Program-made: the position numbers and the translations under genes
Notes under the pieces: model-generated
Database searches by the model: none
Told to the model about the DNA's origin: nothing
Seen by the model: only the letters and a program-made list of their open reading frames with translations
Source: an uncultured Granulosicoccaceae bacterium
Lineage (GTDB): Bacteria > Pseudomonadota > Gammaproteobacteria > Granulosicoccales > Granulosicoccaceae
Reading direction: 5' to 3'
Assembly (NCBI GenBank): GCA_937998875.1
Contig: CALLBO010000035.1
Location: forward strand, 1-64,000
DNA: 64,000 nt
Shown here: in pieces, positions 59,792 to 64,000 of the stretch
Numbering within the stretch: position 1 is the stretch's first letter
Layout: the number at the start of each line of letters is the position of its first letter

Positions 59792-61330
59792 ATGACAATT
59801 CCTGTACTAATTTATATGTTGCTGACATGCATCACTGCCGTTGTAGTTCCGTGGCTGGGCGTCGCGTTCTACTACGTACTTGCTGTGGGGCGACCGAAGG
59901 ACCTTTGGCCACAACATTTCGGCGAGGACGGTCGAAATTCCCTCTTTATCTCACTTGCTATTCTTATTGGCCTTGGTCTTGCGACCGCTACCCGTCAGGT
60001 TGACTGGAGGCGGTTATTTGTGTTTCCAAGTATTTGTTTGATGTTTCTGGTTGTGGTGTTTAACCTTTCGATAGCCTACAGTCCATTCGCAGAATTTGTA
60101 GACATAAAGATTGCTCAGCTTTCTTCGCTTGAGATGCTCGACATCTTCAACAAGATTATGATCATTTTCTTTGTGGGACTGCTTTTGATCGATACGCGAT
60201 TTAAGCTGATCACGCTCATTACTGTGATAGGTGGGGTGTTGCTGGTCTATGTTTTGTGGGCAAATAAAATTTATTTCACTGGTGAGTACTGGCGTTTCGG
60301 GGACAATGGCAGGCTCAACGGTCCGTGGGGTTCATACCACGATGAAAATTATCTGGCGATGCTTTTCGTTCTCGCTGTGCCCATTTTTTACTATCTGTCT
60401 GTTGGTACCAGCTACCGGGTAATTCGATACGGGTTGTGGCTATGTATTCCGCTAGCCTGGCATGCGATGTTTTTAACAGGTTCGCGGGGAGGGCTAATGG
60501 CGCTCACTGTCACTATGACATACATATTCTTCCGCAGTTACAGCAAAAAAGCCTCGATTATACTAATGGTGGGTCTTGTGGTTGCAGTGGTTGATCAAAG
60601 CGGCCATTTGCTCACACGTGTGACTGATACGGTAACCCTTGAAGAACGTGAGCGAGATAGGGCTTTTATCGAGAATTCCGATGACTCTCCAGAGATGAGG
60701 ACACAGGTTGATCCAAGATTGGAATCCTGGCGAGTGGGGCTACAGCTCATGGCTGACTATCCGCTTTTGGGAGTGGGTGCTGGAAACTTCATGCGCGCTT
60801 ATCCTCAGTATTCGGACTCGGAACCCTATGTGGCGCACAATACGTTTGTGCAGTTTGGTGCGGCCTGTGGGGTTAGCGCGGCCTTGGTGTATATGTATTT
60901 TCTATTCCTGAGGCTTAAGAATATTTTTCAAAAGAAAGACCCTGAGAAGAAGAACCCACACGGTTATAAGAGAGACTATCTAGACGATTTGTTAAATTCG
61001 TTGTTTATCGCTTTCTACTCTATCGCTTTCTTCCTCGATCTTATGGTTCTCGAAATCACCTATTGCATTATCTTGTTGGGCACATGTAAGTACTGCCTTG
61101 AGAAACGAAAAATGCCGACTTTCAGGTCTCTCATCGATTCTATTTATCTTTGGAAAAATGACAATAACGAGGATGCTGGTGCCGCAAGTATCACCAGGGA
61201 TGCACCGATCCATGCCATGGTCGAACCAGTGCGCACCTTAGACGAAACTGGTGCGACATTGGATGGAGATGAACCAACAGAAGCGGTAGCTCAAAACCAG
61301 TATACCCCTGCCAGACTTTACCCCCGATAA
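59792..61330 (+). CDS. O-antigen ligase/polymerase-type membrane protein, exosortase-A-associated
   Basis: 512 aa with about ten membrane segments. The N-terminal VPWLGVAFYYVLAVGRPKDL recalls the exosortase-A-associated O-ligase group. The Wzy_C-type region includes FLTGSRGGLMALTVTMTYIF and the periplasmic loop DPRLESWRVGLQLMADYPLL, then GVGAGNFMRAYP and YVAHNTFVQFGAACG, conserved in O-antigen ligases and polymerases. The C-terminal 90 residues are hydrophilic. GGTGAG precedes the ATG. It probably polymerises or transfers the glycan. It is convergent with the next gene with no bases between their stop codons. Confidence 0.88.
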   Translation: MTIPVLIYMLLTCITAVVVPWLGVAFYYVLAVGRPKDLWPQHFGEDGRNSLFISLAILIGLGLATATRQVDWRRLFVFPSICLMFLVVVFNLSIAYSPFAEFVDIKIAQLSSLEMLDIFNKIMIIFFVGLLLIDTRFKLITLITVIGGVLLVYVLWANKIYFTGEYWRFGDNGRLNGPWGSYHDENYLAMLFVLAVPIFYYLSVGTSYRVIRYGLWLCIPLAWHAMFLTGSRGGLMALTVTMTYIFFRSYSKKASIILMVGLVVAVVDQSGHLLTRVTDTVTLEERERDRAFIENSDDSPEMRTQVDPRLESWRVGLQLMADYPLLGVGAGNFMRAYPQYSDSEPYVAHNTFVQFGAACGVSAALVYMYFLFLRLKNIFQKKDPEKKNPHGYKRDYLDDLLNSLFIAFYSIAFFLDLMVLEITYCIILLGTCKYCLEKRKMPTFRSLIDSIYLWKNDNNEDAGAASITRDAPIHAMVEPVRTLDETGATLDGDEPTEAVAQNQYTPARLYPR

Positions 61331-62458
61331 TCAGGCTTTTACGGCAGCTACGTTTAAATAAATTTTTCTGTAGCTCTGAATCATCTGATTCAGAGCGAAT
61401 TTTTGATCGAAGGTTTGCTTTGCTGCTTTACCTAGTGTAGCGCGGGTCTCATCCTCAGCGCATAGTCGAAGCATGGCGTCAGCGAGTTGCGCGGTATTGT
61501 CGGATTCAACCACCAGGCCGTTGACCTCATTTTTAATGATCTCAACATTGCCTCCTACCGCTGTGACAACACAACAGGTTGAAAAAGACATAGCCTCAAG
61601 CAGTGTCATTGATGTTCCTTCACTGAAAGATGAGAGGACATAAACGTCAATCATCGACATATATTTACGCGTATCGGTTTGAAAGCCAGTGAATAGAACC
61701 GCTTCCCTGACACCCAGCTCCTCGACAAGTCGTTCGATAGCAGGACGTTGATCACCGTCTCCGACGAGTAGCAATCTCACTCTCGGCTGTTTGCGGTAAA
61801 TATCAGCAAAAGCCCGGACCATCATTGGCAGGTTTTTGATAGTGTCGAAGCGGGTAATAGTGCCGAACACAATGTGTTCATCCTGTAGATTCAGCGTGTT
61901 GTTAATTCTGGTGTCCGTAGGAGTGTTTGCTTCGATGCCGTTGTAAATTACCTCTATTGAACTGTGTCGAAACCATTCAAATTTTGCCAGTGCTTCTTTA
62001 GTTGCAGCTGAAATTGCAATGATTGAACTGGTTGTCAGTCCGAGCAGCGGGTTGATCAGCCTTCTCTTCCAGCTGTACCGGTCAGGATGAAAGCGACCAT
62101 GTTCTGTAAACACTACTTTCGCGCTACTAAACAGTGCTGCCAGTACACCGTATACGTATGGTGTATACTGATGGCAATGGACAATATCTATTTTTTCTGA
62201 CTGGATCAGACGTCTGACAGATTTGATCAGGTCGGTGTCAAAGCCCGGCGCTCGATTGAGTACATGAAATTGTGTACCGGAACTCTGCAACTGTTGCCCG
62301 ATAGCGCCGACTTCGCCCTCCAGGCAGACGATTGCATTCTCGAATACAGCATCGTCTGCGTTTTTTACCAGCTGATAAATAACCTGCTCTGTACCACCAA
62401 TACCCATGTGATACGTCAGGTGCAGAATTTTTATTTTCGCTCTCACTCGGGCTGTCAT
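61331..62458 (-). CDS. Family 4 glycosyltransferase
   Basis: 375 aa GT-B enzyme. The start KILHLTYHMGIGGTEQVIYQ is the usual GT4 acceptor-side glycine loop, followed by DIVHCHQYTPYVYGVLAALF and VVFTEHGRFHPD. The C-terminal half has FGTITRFDTIKNLPMMVRAF, RLLLVGDGDQRPAIERLVEE and the EX7E motif SSFSEGTSMTLLEAMSFSTC. It resembles glycosyltransferases of exosortase-A-linked EPS loci. It begins 13 bp after the stop of the amidotransferase gene and is probably in the same operon. Confidence 0.91.
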   Translation of the reverse strand: MTARVRAKIKILHLTYHMGIGGTEQVIYQLVKNADDAVFENAIVCLEGEVGAIGQQLQSSGTQFHVLNRAPGFDTDLIKSVRRLIQSEKIDIVHCHQYTPYVYGVLAALFSSAKVVFTEHGRFHPDRYSWKRRLINPLLGLTTSSIIAISAATKEALAKFEWFRHSSIEVIYNGIEANTPTDTRINNTLNLQDEHIVFGTITRFDTIKNLPMMVRAFADIYRKQPRVRLLLVGDGDQRPAIERLVEELGVREAVLFTGFQTDTRKYMSMIDVYVLSSFSEGTSMTLLEAMSFSTCCVVTAVGGNVEIIKNEVNGLVVESDNTAQLADAMLRLCAEDETRATLGKAAKQTFDQKFALNQMIQSYRKIYLNVAAVKA

Positions 62459-62471
62459 CAGAAATGTCTGG

Positions 62472-64000
62472 CTAGTTAGCGGTTGGGTCTATGTAGCGTT
62501 CCCACCAGAGTTCAAAAGCCAGCATACTCCAGAGTTCACTGGAGAAGTCTCTCGAGCCGCTTTGGTGTAGTTGCCACACATTCCGCACTTCATCGGGTTT
62601 GAAAAACTGAGAGAGGCCGTTGTTTGGGGCAAAGAGTTTTGATTCTGCTATATGTTGTATTTCGCTTCTGAGCCAATTCGCAAGCGGTACTGAAAAACCC
62701 ATCTTCTTTCTATACAAAGTTTCGTTAGTGAGCAGACGTTCCATTGTTGTCTTAAGGATATATTTTGATTCTTTGTCTTTAAGCTTAAGGTTGGCGGGAA
62801 TAGTGGCGGCGTATTCCACGACTCGATAGTCAAGGATCGGTGCTCTGGTTTCGAGTGAGTTAGCCATGCTCATTCTATCCACCTTAACAAGTATATCGCC
62901 AGGCAGGTAGCTCTTGATATCGGTGTACAATATTTTGGAAAGATGGTTGTCTGTGTCGGCAGAATTGTAGAGTTTGGTGGTGATGTCAGCGGGGTTATAG
63001 TCTGTCAGCTCAGACTTAAAATCATCTCTTACTAATTGCTCCCATAGCGTGTCACTGAAAAAACTATTTGAGATAAAAAACCCCGTGTCAGGGGTCACCG
63101 CCAGAGAACTCAATAAGGATGCTCCCCTGCGCAGCTGCCTGTTATTACTGTCGAACAACATTTTTGAGCCTTTGTTAAAAATGCTTCGAGGCAGAATTGC
63201 AGGCACCATTGAACGAATTTTGTTTTCAAGCTCATCCTGTTGGTACTTGCTGTAGCCTGCAAAGTTTTCGTCGCCTCCATCGCCGGCGAGTGCGACTGTT
63301 ACCATTGATCTGGCGAGTTTTGATACGAAATACGTAGGTACAAAGGATGGATCGGCAAACGGTTCGTCAAAATAGCCTGCAATTTCAGTTAAATTGTCCG
63401 CAACCGTTTCCTTTACTGTGAGTTCGTGATGATCTGTTTTGAACCTCTCCGCCACTTTTGCGGCATAGGCTACTTCATCGAACTTTTCTGAATCAAAACC
63501 GATAGCGCAGGTAGTTACTGCGGTCTCGCTGTTACCCGCCATCAATCCGACCACTGCACTTGAATCGACACCGCCGCTTAGGAATGCGCCCAGCGGTACG
63601 TCACTTACCATGCGACTTTTAACGCTGTCATTAAGCAGCTCGTACAGTTCATCCTGAATTTGATTAACTGATTTGTCGCTGGTGTCCGCAAATGATACAT
63701 CCCAGTATTGCCGTGTTTTTACATCGTCTTTGCTGATCAGCATCCAGTGTCCTGCCTGCACCTTGTCAATGAACGTAAAAATTGATTTTGATTCAGGCAC
63801 GTACTGATAGAAGAAGAAATCTTTTACTGCATCGTTGCGGATGGATCGATCTATTCCCGGTGTTGCGAGGATTGCTTTTATTTCGGAGGCAAAAACAAAT
63901 TGATTACCTTTGCGGTAGTAGTAGAGTGGCTTTTTGCCGAGCCTGTCTCTGGCGAGAAACAAAGTTCTTTCAACCGTGTCCCAGATTGCAATCGAGAACA
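62472..64000 (-). CDS. Asparagine-synthase-like amidotransferase (5' end cut by window)
   Basis: The frame stays open to the right edge, so the N-terminal part lies outside. Visible are the end of the glutaminase domain (FSIAIWDTVERT, then ARDRLGKKPLYYYRKGNQFV) and the whole ATP-dependent synthetase domain. The pyrophosphate loop is VPLGAFLSGGVDSSAVVGLM, with YFDEPFADPSFVPTYFVSKL, VTVALAGDGGDENFAGYSKY and KVDRMSMANSLETRAPILDY. In exosortase-A/PEP-CTERM EPS loci such proteins are thought to amidate sugars or peptides rather than make asparagine. The neighbouring glycosyltransferases and ligase favour that reading. Confidence 0.92.
   Translation of the reverse strand, partial: FSIAIWDTVERTLFLARDRLGKKPLYYYRKGNQFVFASEIKAILATPGIDRSIRNDAVKDFFFYQYVPESKSIFTFIDKVQAGHWMLISKDDVKTRQYWDVSFADTSDKSVNQIQDELYELLNDSVKSRMVSDVPLGAFLSGGVDSSAVVGLMAGNSETAVTTCAIGFDSEKFDEVAYAAKVAERFKTDHHELTVKETVADNLTEIAGYFDEPFADPSFVPTYFVSKLARSMVTVALAGDGGDENFAGYSKYQQDELENKIRSMVPAILPRSIFNKGSKMLFDSNNRQLRRGASLLSSLAVTPDTGFFISNSFFSDTLWEQLVRDDFKSELTDYNPADITTKLYNSADTDNHLSKILYTDIKSYLPGDILVKVDRMSMANSLETRAPILDYRVVEYAATIPANLKLKDKESKYILKTTMERLLTNETLYRKKMGFSVPLANWLRSEIQHIAESKLFAPNNGLSQFFKPDEVRNVWQLHQSGSRDFSSELWSMLAFELWWERYIDPTAN

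Noticed and set aside
1-64000. CRISPR array, rRNA, tRNA, prophage or integron
   Set aside because: No spaced direct repeats, no T-loop-like tRNA ends in the gaps, and no phage or integrase genes were found on reading the gaps.

Overview
The window reads as a chromosomal segment of a Gram-negative, probably marine, gammaproteobacterium. Markers for this are gatCAB with an MreB-family gene diverging from it, rsmJ, slyX, cmoA/cmoB, yajQ, a DinF-type MATE pump, RNase D, GlcDEF, LiuR/IcmF-type acyl-CoA metabolism and an EPS locus of the exosortase-A-associated kind. Base composition looks moderate by eye. No rRNA, tRNA, CRISPR array, prophage or intact insertion sequence was seen. GTG and TTG starts are frequent, and many neighbours are coupled by ATGA, GTGA, TGATG or TAGTG overlaps.

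Layout. 1-3.8 kb: glycolate oxidase operon glcD-glcE-glcF on the minus strand (glcF runs off the left edge). 4.0-4.7 kb: a full-length IS1595-type transposase derivative that has lost its catalytic acidic residues. 5-9.2 kb: housekeeping genes (pdxH, yajQ, rsmJ, slyX), a Rieske-fold protein without cluster histidines, and a divergent solitary MreB relative back-to-back with gatCAB (9.3-12.7 kb). 12.8-18.2 kb: an envelope cluster with a beta-barrel protein, two lipoproteins and an M16 metalloprotease. 18.2-24 kb: malonyl-CoA decarboxylase, murB, MATE pump and UDP-glucose dehydrogenase. 24-29.4 kb: tRNA wobble modification (a stand-alone MnmD-type methyltransferase, cmoB, cmoA), then a DNA glycosylase translationally coupled to a protein resembling Nmad3 (nucleotide-modification-associated). 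29.5-34.4 kb: azlCD, purine salvage (apt, gpt) with DAHP synthase, RNase D and a TPR protein. 34.6-45 kb: acyl-CoA and small-molecule metabolism: crotonase, thioesterase, 2-haloacid dehalogenase, a CDGSH protein, and a divergent MerR/LiuR-like regulator, thiolase and acyl-CoA dehydrogenase versus icmF around a perfect 22-bp palindrome. 45.3-48.1 kb: a PAS-GGDEF-EAL protein. 48-52 kb: a flavin disulfide reductase with a TVP38 membrane protein, a PLP dehydratase and an orphan ectC. 52-64 kb: surface polysaccharide locus with acyl/acetyltransferases, a FemAB-like protein carrying a SerRS-like coiled coil, two glycosyltransferases, a PcRGLX/YetA-like putative polysaccharide-active enzyme, an O-antigen-ligase-type polymerase and an asparagine-synthase-like amidotransferase that runs off the right edge.

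Most unusual items: (1) the glycosylase/Nmad3-like coupled pair; (2) the SerRS-arm/FemAB fusion; (3) the solitary divergent MreB at the old mre locus; (4) the apparently domesticated IS1595 transposase beside glcDEF; (5) a genome habit of 11-16 bp tandem duplications at gene ends, seen at least six times. All functional statements rest on reading motifs and recalled family features; no database search was run.
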